The notes: generated from the sequence alone by a model not told the origin. DNA of 64,000 nt from Methylotuvimicrobium sp. KM2 (GCF_038051925.1 NZ_CP150634.1:1922001-1986000); one strand, 5' to 3'; counted from the first letter of the stretch, positions 9,060 through 18,724 are shown. Numbers and translations: made by a program.

Positions 9060-10219
9060 TCGGTATCGAATCCGGGCTGGATGCCGAGCTCGAGCGCTTG
9101 GCGCGCGAAGATTTGTACCGGACGCGCCGAGTCGTCGAATCCGCTCAAGGCGTCGAATTACAGTGCGGCGGGCGAAAGCTGATTAATTTTTGCAGCAACG
9201 ATTATCTCGGCTTGGCCAATCATCCTGCGGTCGTCAAGGCCTTTCAAGACGGCGCGGCTCGTTACGGCGTCGGCAGCGGCTCCGCGCATTTGATTTGCGG
9301 TCACGGCCGCGCGCATCATGCCTTGGAAGAAGAACTTGCGGAGTTCACCGGCCGCGACCGTGCACTACTGTTTTCGACCGGTTACATGGCCAATATCGGC
9401 GTCATTTCGGCGCTGACGGGTAGGGGAGATACGGTTTTCGAAGACCGGTTGAATCATGCCTCTTTATTGGATGGCGGTTTGTTATCGGGCGCGCGCTTTA
9501 AGCGTTACCGCCATGCCGACGCGGAAGGTTTGCTCGACAGTTTGAGCCGTACCGAAGGGCGGGCGATGATCGTGACCGACGGCGTGTTCAGCATGGATGG
9601 AGATTTGGCGCCGCTCGACGTCCTGTCGCAAATCGCGAAAGAACAGGACGCCTGGTTGATGGTCGACGATGCGCACGGTTTGGGCGTGATTGGCGACAAA
9701 GGGCGGGGAATCGTCGAATATTTCGGCTTGACGCAACAACAGGTGCCGATTTTGGTCGGAACGCTCGGCAAGGCTTTCGGTACCTTTGGAGCCTTTGTCG
9801 CCGGCTCCGAGACGCTGATCGAGACTTTGATTCAAAAGGCTCGAACCTATATCTACACGACCGCATTGCCGCCCGCCGTCGCCGAAGCAACCCGTGCTGC
9901 TTTGAATATTCTTATCGAAGATCAGTGGCGCAGGGAAAATTTAAACGATTTGGTGCGGCGTTTTCGCCGAGGCGCCGAACAGCTCGGTTTTCCGTTGATG
10001 CCCTCGAATTCGGCGATCCAGCCTATCCTGATCGGCGATAGTCGAAGGGCGGTCGAAATCGGCAAGCGTTTGCTCGATGACGGGTTTTGGGTTGGTGCAA
10101 TTCGGCCGCCCACCGTTCCGCAAGGCAGCGCTCGGCTGCGCGTGACTTTTTCGGCGCTACACGAAGAGCAACAAGTCGATCGTTTGCTCGAATCCTTGGC
10201 AAAATCTATATCGCAATGA
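9056..10219 (+). CDS. bioF: 8-amino-7-oxononanoate synthase
   Basis: A PLP enzyme condensing pimeloyl-ACP with alanine, the first committed ring-forming step of biotin synthesis. The PLP lysine is in [11 protein letters not shown] (Lys239), and the [10 protein letters not shown] aspartate and [11 protein letters not shown] segments are typical. I place the start at ATG 9056, inside the ATGA overlap with bioB, giving 387 residues; a TTG at 9044 would add only four residues. The stop overlaps bioH in the same way (10216-10219), implying translational coupling. Confidence 0.96.
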   Translation: MIGIESGLDAELERLAREDLYRTRRVVESAQGVELQCGGRKLINFCSNDYLGLANHPAVVKAFQDGAARYGVGSGSAHLICGHGRAHHALEEELAEFTGRDRALLFSTGYMANIGVISALTGRGDTVFEDRLNHASLLDGGLLSGARFKRYRHADAEGLLDSLSRTEGRAMIVTDGVFSMDGDLAPLDVLSQIAKEQDAWLMVDDAHGLGVIGDKGRGIVEYFGLTQQQVPILVGTLGKAFGTFGAFVAGSETLIETLIQKARTYIYTTALPPAVAEATRAALNILIEDQWRRENLNDLVRRFRRGAEQLGFPLMPSNSAIQPILIGDSRRAVEIGKRLLDDGFWVGAIRPPTVPQGSARLRVTFSALHEEQQVDRLLESLAKSISQ

Positions 10220-10980
10220 CTATTCATTATCAAGTTTACGGCGATGGGGAGCCTGTCGTCTTGGTCCATGGTTGGGCGATGCATTCGGGCATTTGGCGCA
10301 ATTTTGCCGAGCAATTGGCGCAAACCCGCCGCGTCGTTTGCGTCGATTTGCCGGGGCATGGCTTAAGCGCCGAAATACCCGAGTTCACGCTCGAGTCGGT
10401 ATGCGAGCAGTTGAGCAAAATTGTCGATAGTAAAGCTTGCTGGATCGGTTGGTCGTTGGGCGGGTCGGTGGCCTTGGCAATGGCTAGGTTGTTTCCGGAA
10501 GCCGTCTCGTCGGTCGTTTTGCTGGCCAGCAATCCTTGTTTTGTCGAAAATGCGGATTGGCCGGGTATGCCGGAAAATCAGCTCGATCTATTCGCCGAGA
10601 ATCTCAGCGCCGATTGCGAATCGACGCTATTGCGTTTCTTGTCATTGCAAATCAATGGTTTGCCAGAGTTTAGGAAATTGTCTAAAAAACTCGCGGCCGT
10701 GCTTCGCGAATCCCGCATGCCGACGGAAAAAACGCTGCAGGGCGGCTTAGCTGTTTTAAAGCAGACCGATTTAAGGTCGGCGCTTGCCGATCTTCGCGTA
10801 CCGGTCGCGGCGATGTTGGGCGAAAAAGATACCTTGGTTCCGGTTGGCATCGGCGAAGCAATGCGGGTAATCAATCCGGACCTGCATTTGAGCGTGATTA
10901 AAAATGCCGGGCATGCGCCGTTTTTATCGCATCGACCTGAATTGATCGAGAGTCTTATCGATTTTTGGGAGTCGAGGTGA
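10216..10980 (+). CDS. bioH: Pimeloyl-ACP methyl ester carboxylesterase
   Basis: An alpha/beta hydrolase of 254 residues that removes the methyl ester from pimeloyl-ACP methyl ester and so ends the BioC/BioH pimelate pathway. Visible are the oxyanion-side HGWAMHSG, the nucleophile elbow GWSLGGS with Ser80, the acid in GEKDTLVP and the catalytic histidine in [10 protein letters not shown]. The start ATG 10216 overlaps the bioF stop; a longer frame beginning at 10087 lies within bioF and is not used. Its place between bioF and bioC is a known gammaproteobacterial arrangement. Confidence 0.95.
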   Translation: MTIHYQVYGDGEPVVLVHGWAMHSGIWRNFAEQLAQTRRVVCVDLPGHGLSAEIPEFTLESVCEQLSKIVDSKACWIGWSLGGSVALAMARLFPEAVSSVVLLASNPCFVENADWPGMPENQLDLFAENLSADCESTLLRFLSLQINGLPEFRKLSKKLAAVLRESRMPTEKTLQGGLAVLKQTDLRSALADLRVPVAAMLGEKDTLVPVGIGEAMRVINPDLHLSVIKNAGHAPFLSHRPELIESLIDFWESR

Positions 10981-11777
10981 GCGCGGTATTTGAACTGGAT
11001 AAGACCAAGCTCAGAGAATCGTTCGGTTCGGCGAGTCTGTCTTATGATCGTGTTGCCGGTTTGCAAAGAACGGTTGGTTTAAATCTATTGCAAAGAGTAG
11101 CACCGGCACAATTGACGGGCACCGTTGTCGATTTGGGCTGCGGCACAGGATTTTTGACTAAATCCTTGCTCGATGCCGAAAATGTCGAGCGAATTGTTGC
11201 GCTTGACATTGCCTTGCCGATGCTGCATGCGGCAAGGCAAAAGCTCGGCGATACCAGTCGTTTGCATTATGTTTGCGGCGATGCGGAAAGCCCGCCGTTA
11301 AATACGAACTCGGTCGATACGGTGGTTTCCAATCTGGCCTTGCAATGGTGCCGCGATTTAACGGCGGTTTTCTGTGGTCTGCATCGTATTCTCAAGGCGG
11401 ACGGCGAATTGGTATTTTCGACCTTCGGTCCGCATACGCTCTGCGAGTTAAAACAGGCTTGGGCCGCAGTCGACGACTATCATCATGTCAACGAGTTTTA
11501 CCGCGAAACGGAAATAAGGCGTTGCCTGGCCGATGCCGGATTTAAGGAAATAGCGGTGCAATCCGAAATTTATCGGCCGGTTTACGGTTCCGTATTGGCT
11601 TTAATGAAAGAGCTTAAATCGATGGGGGCACATAATGTGTCTTCCGGACGTAATAAAAGGCTAACGACAAAACAGGAAATGACAAGCATGATCGAGGCTT
11701 ATCCGCTTAATGATGCCAATATTGGGGCGACATTTGAGGTTTTTATCGTTTCGGCGAGAGTAGAAAACAATGACTAA
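10977..11777 (+). CDS. bioC: Malonyl-ACP O-methyltransferase
   Basis: A SAM-dependent methyltransferase (about 266 residues) that methylates malonyl-ACP to start pimelate synthesis. Motif I is VVDLGCGTGFLT, followed by the acidic motif II ALDIALPML and the VSNLALQWC region characteristic of BioC. The likely start is GTG 10977, overlapping the bioH stop as GTGA, matching the coupling pattern of the operon; the TTG at 10965 is an alternative four codons earlier. The gene overlaps bioD by 8 bp. Confidence 0.94.
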   Translation: MSAVFELDKTKLRESFGSASLSYDRVAGLQRTVGLNLLQRVAPAQLTGTVVDLGCGTGFLTKSLLDAENVERIVALDIALPMLHAARQKLGDTSRLHYVCGDAESPPLNTNSVDTVVSNLALQWCRDLTAVFCGLHRILKADGELVFSTFGPHTLCELKQAWAAVDDYHHVNEFYRETEIRRCLADAGFKEIAVQSEIYRPVYGSVLALMKELKSMGAHNVSSGRNKRLTTKQEMTSMIEAYPLNDANIGATFEVFIVSARVENND

Positions 11778-12435
11778 AGGGCTATTTATAACCGGCACAG
11801 ATACGGGTGTCGGAAAAACCTGGGCGACGGTCGCGTTGATGCGTCATTTCAAAAATCAAGGGCATACGGTTATCGGCATGAAGCCGGTCGCCTCGGGTTG
11901 TCTCGAAATCGACGGCAAACTGAGAAACGAAGATGCGCTGCTATTACAGCAAAACGCCTCGATACCGGTGCAATACGAATGGGTTAACCCTTACGCCTAT
12001 CGCATGCCGGTTTCGCCGCATTTGGCTGGAGCAGAGCATCCGCCGGTTTTGGATGATATATGTTCGATTTTTCAAACACTGCAACAAAATGCCGATATCG
12101 TTTTGGTCGAAGGCGTCGGCGGTTGGCGGGTTCCGTTGAATGCCGACTCCGATGTCTCCGATTTGGCGCGCGTACTGGGCTTGCCGGTCGTCATCGTGGT
12201 GGCGATAAGACTGGGTTGTATCAATCATGCAAGATTAACTTATGAGTCGATTGTGCAGTCCGGACAAGCTTGCGCCGGTTGGATAGCCGTTTGCTCCGAT
12301 AACAACATGCTGCTGCGCGAGGAAAATATCGCCACGATTAAGGCAATGATCGACGCACCGTTGCTAGGAGTATTTCCTTTTATGCCCGAATCCGACTTCG
12401 ATGAGCTGTCGGCGGCATTCGAGAAAACCCTATAA
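11770..12435 (+). CDS. bioD: Dethiobiotin synthetase
   Basis: A 221-residue ATP-dependent ligase that closes the ureido ring of dethiobiotin. The P-loop GTDTGVGKT is at residues 9-17, followed by MKPVASGC and VEGVGGWRVPL, all diagnostic for BioD. It is the last gene of the biotin operon. Only bioA is missing from the cluster, as is common. Downstream, 12489-12512 holds an imperfect palindrome (GCATGCAAA / TTTGCAATGC) that could weakly end the transcript. Confidence 0.96.
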   Translation: MTKGLFITGTDTGVGKTWATVALMRHFKNQGHTVIGMKPVASGCLEIDGKLRNEDALLLQQNASIPVQYEWVNPYAYRMPVSPHLAGAEHPPVLDDICSIFQTLQQNADIVLVEGVGGWRVPLNADSDVSDLARVLGLPVVIVVAIRLGCINHARLTYESIVQSGQACAGWIAVCSDNNMLLREENIATIKAMIDAPLLGVFPFMPESDFDELSAAFEKTL

Positions 12436-12606
12436 AAAATATTGAAATTAAGTTCCAAATAAACCATAATTCTTTTGCGGTTATTTCGGCATGCAAAACA
12501 GTTTGCAATGCAAGGGGAGGGCGAATGCGCCGCATTCTCATAATTCAAAGCCTTGACGAGTGAAAAGGCTCAAACAAGGCAATTAATCAACACAGGAGAG
12601 GAAATT

Positions 12607-13002
12607 ATGGCTTTAATCACTTGGACGGCAGATCAATTCGGCACCAATGTCGGTTTTGCCGACGATGAACATAAAGTTTTGTTCGACAAACTCAATAAAC
12701 TTTACGATTTGGCGACAGGCGGGGCGGAAAGATCCGCAATCGGCGCGCAACTCGATGATTTGATTGCCTATGTCGTAGGGCATTTCGCGCATGAAGAAAA
12801 AGAAATGGAAGCGGCCGGTTTTGTCGGTTTGGCGGCACATAAAGCCGAACACGAGGCCTTAGTGGGAACTTGCGCCGATCTACAAAAAAAATTCCATGCC
12901 GGCGAAGCCGATGTAACCGATGAAGTGGGGCAAATGGTTAAGAGTTGGTTGGAAAGTCACATTCCGACTTTCGATAGAGGCTATGCTGCCGTTTTGAGTT
13001 AA
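12607..13002 (+). CDS. Bacteriohemerythrin
   Basis: A 131-residue soluble single-domain hemerythrin, a di-iron O2-binding protein. The iron ligand motifs are present in order: the FADDEHKVLF region, HFAHEEKEME, HKAEHEAL and HIPTFD. Such proteins bind O2 reversibly and in methanotrophs have been linked to supplying O2 to membrane oxidases; that role here is inference. Start ATG 12607 has AGGAG 8-10 nt upstream; an upstream in-frame start at 12553 has no such site. The last 70 bp of the gene are repeated exactly at 13255-13329. Confidence 0.93.
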   Translation: MALITWTADQFGTNVGFADDEHKVLFDKLNKLYDLATGGAERSAIGAQLDDLIAYVVGHFAHEEKEMEAAGFVGLAAHKAEHEALVGTCADLQKKFHAGEADVTDEVGQMVKSWLESHIPTFDRGYAAVLS

Positions 13003-13007
13003 TTGAT

Positions 13008-13178
13008 CACGCTCTTTCCCAAGCTCCAGCTTGGGAAAGACACCCCGGAAGCTCCAGCTTCCTGAGACCGACACAACCTCCGCACATTCTCAATCAACCC
13101 CGACTCGCTCGTTCAATCTTTCTTGATTGTCGGGAAGCTAGAGCTTCCTGAACAGGTTGGAGCTTGGGTAACAGCATA
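13008..13178. repeat. Dispersed ~175-bp element inserted behind the hemerythrin gene
   Basis: It begins ACGCTCTTTCCCAAGCTCC and ends GGAGCTTGGGTAACAGCATA. It contains several small inverted repeats (CCCAAGCTCCAGCTTGGG; GGAAGCTCCAGCTTCC; GAAGCTAGAGCTTC). A nearly identical copy is at 59630-59810, differing mainly by a 10-bp gap near the right end. It is non-coding. The copy here, with 76 further bases, lies between two identical 75-bp pieces of the hemerythrin 3' end. Confidence 0.75.
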
Positions 13179-13254
13179 TTTTAGTTTTTGCGACTACGGC
13201 TGGCCCCTGCTCGGACACTTGGCTTCGGCAAGCTGAAGCATCTTGCTAATCAGG

Positions 13255-13329
13255 AATGGTTAAGAGTTGGTTGGAAAGTCACATTCCGACTTTCGATAGA
13301 GGCTATGCTGCCGTTTTGAGTTAATTGAT
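13255..13329 (+). pseudogene. Exact duplicate of the hemerythrin 3' end
   Basis: Bases 13255-13329 are identical to 12933-13007: the last 23 codons of the bacteriohemerythrin gene, its stop and five following bases. The copy has no start and cannot be a gene. Together the two copies form a 75-bp direct repeat around 247 bp of inserted sequence, so this segment is probably the original gene end displaced by the insertion/duplication event. Confidence 0.85.
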
Positions 13330-13473
13330 GAAAAAATGAATTGAGGATTTTTCAACAAAGAGTCGGCATTTTTTCCAAGGTTTTCGGTACGGTTGTGGTT
13401 TAAATTGACGGTTGAAGTCACTGTCGATGAAGACTGTCAGTTCGGGGCGATTAGTGAAAATGCAGACCATCGA

Positions 13474-13504
13474 AGCCCGTGAAGGAGGAGTCACGGGCTT
13501 TTTT
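13474..13504 (+). terminator. Rho-independent terminator
   Basis: AGCCCGTGA (13474-13482) and TCACGGGCT (13491-13499) form a perfect 9-bp stem with loop AGGAGGAG, followed by six T. It probably served the hemerythrin gene before the insertion at 13008 and still closes this region ahead of the cox cluster. The loop resembles a Shine-Dalgarno sequence, but no start codon follows. Confidence 0.85.
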
Positions 13505-13820
13505 GTGCGCGTTAGTTTTAAGGCATCGGCAAACCACTTCTGGCTTACCGTCGCATCATGGGTTAAAATTCTCGTTTTTTAAAATAGCTATTATAAAAAC
13601 AGGGAAATTAGTGAATGTTGATTTGCTTTGAACCCCGGCTAAGAGTAGCTGATCAGCGAGAGAAACTTTTTCTCTATTTCATTGACTTAGGATAGGGTGC
13701 TTGCCGTTAGAAAGCCAAACTGAACAAGTCTTGATTTTAAAACAGACTGGCGCTGATGACGTTACTAAAAATTTATCAATTGCATACAAGAGTTTCTAAC
13801 TACCACCGGGAGGCTGCTCC
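13505..13820 (+). other. Upstream region of the cytochrome oxidase cluster
   Basis: The 316 bases contain no ORF that I can support. The stretch is A+T-rich, as expected of a promoter region, and a strong ribosome-binding site GGGAGG lies at 13808-13813 ahead of coxB. AGAGAAACTTTTTCTCT near 13660-13676 is a good small palindrome that could be an operator or hairpin. I could not assign -10/-35 boxes with confidence. Confidence 0.4.
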
Positions 13821-14990
13821 GTGAAGAAAACCAAGCAACTGTTCGCAAGCCTGTTCTTGATGTCCTTGGGACTAGGGACTGCACAGGCCGAATATACCCT
13901 GAATCTGAGGCAAGGCGTAACTCAGATCAGTCAAGAAGTCTACGATTTGCATATGTTGATTTTATGGATATGCGTGTTAATCGGTATTGCTGTCTTCGGC
14001 ACAATGTTCTACTCGATTTATCACCATCGCAAATCGAAAGGGCATGTCGCATCTCAATTTCATGAGAGCACCAAAGTCGAAATTATCTGGACGATTATTC
14101 CGACTTTGATTTTAATCGGTATGGCGATTCCGGCCACAAAAACGATGCTCGATTTGGATGATGTTCAAGATGCGGATATGTCGATCAAAGTCACCGGTTG
14201 GCAATGGAAATGGGAATATGAATACCTGGATAACGGCATTCACTTTTTCAGTACCTTGGACGAAGCCAGTAATAGAGCGCGTCAGCTGGGTTCGGGTATC
14301 GACCCAAGGTCCGTGCCTCATTACTTGCTTAATGTCGATCATCCGCTGGTTGTTCCGGTCAATACGAAAATCCGCTTTTTATTCACAGCGGCCGATGTGC
14401 TGCATTCCTGGTGGGTACCAGATTTAGGGTGGAAAAAAGATACGGTCCCCGGCTTTATAAATGAAGCCTGGACTTATGTCGAAAAACCAGGAACCTACCG
14501 CGGACAGTGCGCCGAACTTTGCGGAAAGGATCATGGTTTCATGCCGATCGTCGTGATCGCGATGGAGCAGGACGACTACAATGCATGGGTAGAATCTCAA
14601 AAGGCAGGCGCCGAAGTCGAGAAACAACAGGCGGATAAGGAATGGACCACAGACGAGTTGATGGCCAAGGGTGAAAGCGTTTATACCAATAACTGCGCTT
14701 CCTGTCATATGGCCGACGGCGCGGGCATGGAAGGCACATTTCCGGCTTTGACCGGTAGTTCTGTCGTCACGGGCGATATCGATGCTCAAATCGAGCTAAT
14801 GTATAACGGGAAAGGAATGATGCCGGCATTTGGACAAATGCTGAGCGAAACCGAATTTGCCGCAGTCGTCACCTATACCCGCAATGCCTTAGGTAACTCG
14901 GTGGGCGATTCGGTTCAACCCGCTGCGATAAAGTCATTAAAATCATCCGCACCGACGGATGAAGAGGAAGATGAGGATGATGAAGAGTAA
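13821..14990 (+). CDS. coxB: Cytochrome c oxidase subunit II with fused cytochrome c domain
   Basis: Subunit II of an aa3/caa3-type terminal oxidase, 389 residues. Order: a signal peptide (cleaved near AQA-EY, residues 21-24), two membrane helices (about 42-66 and 88-110), a cupredoxin domain with CuA ligands His195, Cys230, Cys234, His238 and Met241, then a c-type cytochrome domain with heme motif CASCH at 292-296 and an axial Met in GKGMMPAFG. The C-terminus is strongly acidic (EEEDEDDEE). The start is GTG 13821 behind GGGAGG. First gene of the oxidase cluster, 52 bp before coxA. The fused heme domain accepts electrons directly from a soluble cytochrome c. Confidence 0.95.
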   Translation: MKKTKQLFASLFLMSLGLGTAQAEYTLNLRQGVTQISQEVYDLHMLILWICVLIGIAVFGTMFYSIYHHRKSKGHVASQFHESTKVEIIWTIIPTLILIGMAIPATKTMLDLDDVQDADMSIKVTGWQWKWEYEYLDNGIHFFSTLDEASNRARQLGSGIDPRSVPHYLLNVDHPLVVPVNTKIRFLFTAADVLHSWWVPDLGWKKDTVPGFINEAWTYVEKPGTYRGQCAELCGKDHGFMPIVVIAMEQDDYNAWVESQKAGAEVEKQQADKEWTTDELMAKGESVYTNNCASCHMADGAGMEGTFPALTGSSVVTGDIDAQIELMYNGKGMMPAFGQMLSETEFAAVVTYTRNALGNSVGDSVQPAAIKSLKSSAPTDEEEDEDDEE

Positions 14991-15042
14991 TGCTTAACTT
15001 TATTCAAATTCTAATCTTTTTAAAATTTATAGAGGTAACAAT

Positions 15043-16659
15043 ATGTCTGCGGTAGTAGCTGAACATGACGATCATCACGATCATCACGACCATGGTCCGG
15101 AAAAGGGGCTGTTAAGATGGATCATTACCACAAATCACAAGGACATCGGTACATTGTACTTGGTGTTTGCTTTAGCGATGTTTTTTCTAGGCGGTGCGAT
15201 GGCTTTAGTCATTCGTGCCGAATTGTTCGAGCCGGGGTTGCAGTTCGTTGAGCCTCAGTTCTTCAATTCAATGACGACAATGCATGCGTTGATCATGGTA
15301 TTCGGCGCGGTCATGCCTGCATTTGTTGGATTAGCCAACTGGATGATCCCATTAATGATCGGTGCGCCCGATATGGCGTTACCACGTATGAACAACATGA
15401 GTTTCTGGCTACTCGTGGCCGGTGCATTGATGCTCGCGAGCACTTTGTTCATGGAAGGCGGTGCCCCAGCCTCGGGTTGGACCTTGTATCCCCCATTGGT
15501 GTTGCAAACCGGCGCCGCGCTACCGTTCGCGATCTTCTCTGTGCATTTGCTCGGTATTTCATCGATCATGGGCGCGATCAACATCATCGCGACGATCTTC
15601 AATATGCGCGCACCCGGCATGACGCTAATGAAAATGCCGTTGTTCGTTTGGACTTGGCTGATTACTGCGTTTTTATTGATTGCGATCATGCCGGTTTTCG
15701 CCGGTGCGGTGACTATGTTGTTGACCGATCGTTTTTTCGATACCAGTTTTTTCGATGCAGCCGGCGGCGGCGATCCTGTCCTTTATCAACACATTTTCTG
15801 GTTCTTCGGTCATCCGGAAGTTTATGTAATGATTCTGCCGACTTTCGGTGTTGCTTCGACGATCATTCCGGTTTTCGCGCGTAAGCCGCTGTTCGGTTAT
15901 AGCTCGATGGTCTATGCGACCGCATCGATTGCATTTTTATCGTTTATCGTTTGGGCTCACCACATGTTTACGGTCGGTATGCCGGTCGCCGGAGAGCTTT
16001 ATTTCATGTATGCAACGATGCTGATTGCGATTCCGACCGGCGTCAAAGTTTTCAACTGGACCGCGACCATGTGGAAAGGATCGATGACCTTCGAAACACC
16101 GATGCTTTTTTCGATTGCATTCGTCGTGCTGTTCACGATGGGCGGTTTCACCGGCTTGATGATGTCAGTCGCGCCTTCGGATTTCCAATATCACGACACC
16201 TATTTCATTGTCGCGCATTTTCATTACACGCTGGTACCTGCGTCTATTTTTATCTTGATGGCGGCGGGTTATTTCTGGCTGCCGAAATGGACCGGCAATA
16301 TGTATGACGAAAAATTGGGACAACTGCATTTCTGGTTGTCGGCGATTTCGGTCAACGTATTGTTCTTCCCTCAGCATTTCTTAGGCTTGGCAGGCATGCC
16401 GCGTCGTATCCCTGACTATGCGGTGCAATTCGCCGATTGGAACATGGTATCGAGTATCGGTGCCTTCGTATTCGGTTTCAGCCAGTTGTTGTTCCTGTAT
16501 ATCGTGATCAAAACGATCAGAGGCGGCACCGGCGAAGAAGTGACCGGCGAAGTCTGGGAAGATGCGTCTAAACACAGCTTGGAATGGACTTTACCTTCCC
16601 CGCTTCCTTACCATACGTTCACGACGCCGCCGAAAGAAATTCCAACCGAACATTTCTAA
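15043..16659 (+). CDS. coxA: Cytochrome c oxidase subunit I
   Basis: The 538-residue catalytic subunit of the heme-copper oxidase, with about twelve membrane helices. Present are the heme a/CuB ligand regions: MTTMHALIM (low-spin heme His), [15 protein letters not shown] (His-Tyr cross-link motif), [10 protein letters not shown] (CuB histidines) and [12 protein letters not shown] (heme a3 and heme a histidines). The N-terminus carries an unusual histidine/aspartate-rich stretch, [14 protein letters not shown], before the first helix, which might bind metal. RBS AGAGG lies about 10 bp upstream. The HPEVY motif places it with A-type oxidases that pump protons. Confidence 0.97.
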   Translation: MSAVVAEHDDHHDHHDHGPEKGLLRWIITTNHKDIGTLYLVFALAMFFLGGAMALVIRAELFEPGLQFVEPQFFNSMTTMHALIMVFGAVMPAFVGLANWMIPLMIGAPDMALPRMNNMSFWLLVAGALMLASTLFMEGGAPASGWTLYPPLVLQTGAALPFAIFSVHLLGISSIMGAINIIATIFNMRAPGMTLMKMPLFVWTWLITAFLLIAIMPVFAGAVTMLLTDRFFDTSFFDAAGGGDPVLYQHIFWFFGHPEVYVMILPTFGVASTIIPVFARKPLFGYSSMVYATASIAFLSFIVWAHHMFTVGMPVAGELYFMYATMLIAIPTGVKVFNWTATMWKGSMTFETPMLFSIAFVVLFTMGGFTGLMMSVAPSDFQYHDTYFIVAHFHYTLVPASIFILMAAGYFWLPKWTGNMYDEKLGQLHFWLSAISVNVLFFPQHFLGLAGMPRRIPDYAVQFADWNMVSSIGAFVFGFSQLLFLYIVIKTIRGGTGEEVTGEVWEDASKHSLEWTLPSPLPYHTFTTPPKEIPTEHF

Positions 16660-16745
16660 TCGGACAGCGCTGTAATCGTTTTTGTACAAGGATTGACTTT
16701 TCTCAGAAACTTTACCCGTCTGACGGCGGGTAAAGTGGTGATGTT

Positions 16746-16844
16746 ATGAATACGAAAACAAAGAATATTTTGACAGCTGTGGTGCTGGTTGCTGTCGCGA
16801 TTGCGATATACGTATTTGCGGTTTTAAGAGCTATTTCGCAATGA
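16746..16844 (+). CDS. Small single-helix membrane protein, likely oxidase assembly peptide
   Basis: A 32-residue ORF: a basic N-terminus MNTKTKN, then one hydrophobic helix ([20 protein letters not shown]) and a short RAISQ tail. Its stop overlaps the ctaG start as ATGA (16841-16844), so it is translationally coupled to ctaG. Many proteobacteria carry a gene of this size and topology at exactly this place between coxA and ctaG, annotated as a cytochrome oxidase small assembly protein. I assign it on position and topology, not on sequence identity. Confidence 0.65.
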   Translation: MNTKTKNILTAVVLVAVAIAIYVFAVLRAISQ

Positions 16845-17392
16845 ATGATGATACGAAGCAAAAAAACAGAAAGTTGGTCCGCAATTTAGTATTGATTGCG
16901 GTGGGCATGTTCGGTTTCGGTTATGTGCTGGTACCGATTTACGATGTATTTTGCGACATAACGGGTCTGAACGGCAAAACGGCCTCGGTTGCGGCAGCAG
17001 AAACGGCACGCGAAGTCGATGAAAGCCGTGAAGTGACTGTTGAATTTGTCACTTCGTTGAACCAAGCCGCGCCGATGGCATTTCGTGCCGAGACGTATAA
17101 AATGAAGGTGCATCCCGGACAATATTATACGGTTAACTTTTATGCCGAAAACCTTACCGATAAGCCGATGATTGCCCGGGCGATACCCAGTATTACGCCG
17201 GGTCAGGCTGCGGAATTTTTCACAAAGACGCAATGTTTTTGTTTTGACGAACAAAGTTTCGAAGCCCATGAATCTAAAACGATGCCGGTTCGTTTCGTCG
17301 TAGATCCGAAACTGCCTGAAAAGTACAAAACAATCACGCTTGCATACACATTTTTCGATAACACTGAATTAACAGCAAAAAAGCAAAAATAG
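16841..17392 (+). CDS. ctaG: Cytochrome c oxidase assembly protein CtaG/Cox11
   Basis: A copper chaperone that delivers Cu to the CuB site of subunit I. It has 183 residues: one N-terminal membrane helix (about 13-31), a conserved periplasmic cysteine soon after it ([11 protein letters not shown]), and the copper-binding CFCF motif in [11 protein letters not shown]. The C-terminal immunoglobulin-like domain is complete ([15 protein letters not shown]). It sits in the standard position between coxA and coxC. Confidence 0.95.
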   Translation: MNDDTKQKNRKLVRNLVLIAVGMFGFGYVLVPIYDVFCDITGLNGKTASVAAAETAREVDESREVTVEFVTSLNQAAPMAFRAETYKMKVHPGQYYTVNFYAENLTDKPMIARAIPSITPGQAAEFFTKTQCFCFDEQSFEAHESKTMPVRFVVDPKLPEKYKTITLAYTFFDNTELTAKKQK

Positions 17393-17401
17393 GGGAAGGT
17401 T

Positions 17402-18268
17402 ATGTCTACAAACGCTTATTACATTCCTCATAAGGCGACCTGGCCGATTATCGGTACGGTTGGTCTTATGATGACTCTGGCAGGATTTGCCAATTTGTTA
17501 AATGGCTCCTCGATCGGCCCTGCGATGATGATTATGGGTTTCGTCGTGTTTATTATCATGCTGGCCGGCTGGTTTACGCTTCAGTCCGTTGAAAGCGAAT
17601 CGGGAATGTACAGCACTCAAGTCGGTATTTCCTACCGTATGGGCATGATGTGGTTCATTTTTTCGGAAGTCATGTTCTTTGCCGTATTCTTCGGAACCTT
17701 ATGGTATACGCGAAACCTTTCAGTGCCTTGGCTTGGCGGTTTCGGCGACGGTCCCGGACGTGCGACTCATGAAACCTTGTGGCCGGCATTCGAAGCGATG
17801 TGGCCGACTAACGGACCGGGTGAAATCGGCGGCGAATACGAACCGATGGGGGCTTGGGGTTTGCCGTTTTTAAACACATTAATTCTGTTGACAAGCGGTG
17901 TTACTTGTACTTGGGCGCATCATGGTTTACTGGCAAAAAACCGCGATCAACTTATTAAAGGTCTGATTGCAACGGTTGCGTTGGGTTTTCTGTTCGTCGG
18001 TTTTCAAGCAATAGAATATCACGAAGCTTATACCGAAATGGGCTTGACCTTAGGTTCAGGTATTTACGGGTCGACATTCTTTATGCTAACCGGCTTCCAT
18101 GGGTTCCACGTTTGTGTCGGTGCGATTATTCTTTCTGTGGTATTGTTCCGCAGCTGGAAAGGTCATTTTAAACCGGAGAATCATTTCGCATTCGAAGCGG
18201 CCGCCTGGTACTGGCATTTTGTCGACGTCGTTTGGTTGGGATTATTTGTCTTCGTTTACATGATGTAA
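17402..18268 (+). CDS. coxC: Cytochrome c oxidase subunit III
   Basis: A 288-residue membrane subunit with seven predicted helices. Hallmarks include the MGMMWFIFSEVMFFAVFFG segment, TCTWAHHGLL, the GFQAIEYHEAYTEMG glutamate region and the C-terminal WYWHFVDVVWLGLF. Subunit III stabilises the catalytic core and holds lipids; it has no redox centre. GGGGAAGG precedes the ATG. A strong terminator follows at 18291, ending the coxB-coxA-small ORF-ctaG-coxC transcript. Confidence 0.96.
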   Translation: MSTNAYYIPHKATWPIIGTVGLMMTLAGFANLLNGSSIGPAMMIMGFVVFIIMLAGWFTLQSVESESGMYSTQVGISYRMGMMWFIFSEVMFFAVFFGTLWYTRNLSVPWLGGFGDGPGRATHETLWPAFEAMWPTNGPGEIGGEYEPMGAWGLPFLNTLILLTSGVTCTWAHHGLLAKNRDQLIKGLIATVALGFLFVGFQAIEYHEAYTEMGLTLGSGIYGSTFFMLTGFHGFHVCVGAIILSVVLFRSWKGHFKPENHFAFEAAAWYWHFVDVVWLGLFVFVYMM

Positions 18269-18290
18269 GTCGATAACAGGGCATCAAATT

Positions 18291-18323
18291 AAAGCGCTGC
18301 CTGCCAGGTAGCGCTTTTTTTTT
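18291..18323 (+). terminator. Rho-independent terminator after coxC
   Basis: AAAGCGCTGCCTG and CCAGGTAGCGCTTT pair almost completely (one G-T/bulge position near the tip) and are followed by a run of nine T. It closes the cytochrome oxidase structural operon. Just beyond it, 18362-18450 holds imperfect copies of the GACGGGTTATTTAACC-type palindromes seen after rpoH. Confidence 0.85.
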
Positions 18324-18466
18324 GTCGTTTGATTTGACGGAAAGGCGGGCTGGATTGGCTTTGCGGGACGGGTTATTTAACCATCCCTAGTGTTTCGAAT
18401 TGGTTTTGCTACGGTCGAAACGCTTAGGACAGGCTTACAAACCCCGTCCTGCTTGAGAGATGGGTT

Positions 18467-18724
18467 TTATTGGCTTTGTTCCGCTTGGGGCGGTTTTTTT
18501 GCATGAATGGCCGAGCCGATACCGTGAGGTTTTAATAAGCCGAAGGCCATCGCTAGAAACAATAAAATGAATAACACGATTGATAATGAAATTCGGACTG
18601 TTAATGCTTTGACGGCTTTATCCGACCGGTCTTCCGGTTTTCGGACAACGATATGATAAAGTGCGGAGCCCAGGCTGATAAGGATTGCAGCAAACGCAAT
18701 AATGAAGATAGTTTTAATAAGCAT
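18467..18724 (-). CDS. DUF2909 family twin-transmembrane protein
   Basis: An 85-residue protein with two membrane helices (about 2-22 and 44-66) separated by a charged loop, RKPEDRSDKAVKALTVR. This size, topology and loop are those of the DUF2909 'twin transmembrane' proteins that sit opposite surf1 in many proteobacterial oxidase clusters. I start it at ATG 18724; the longer frame from 18799 would add 25 residues without a ribosome-binding site. The function is unknown, but the location suggests a role in oxidase assembly. It is divergent from surf1 with an 80-bp gap. Confidence 0.75.
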   Translation of the reverse strand: MLIKTIFIIAFAAILISLGSALYHIVVRKPEDRSDKAVKALTVRISLSIVLFILLFLAMAFGLLKPHGIGSAIHAKKPPQAEQSQ

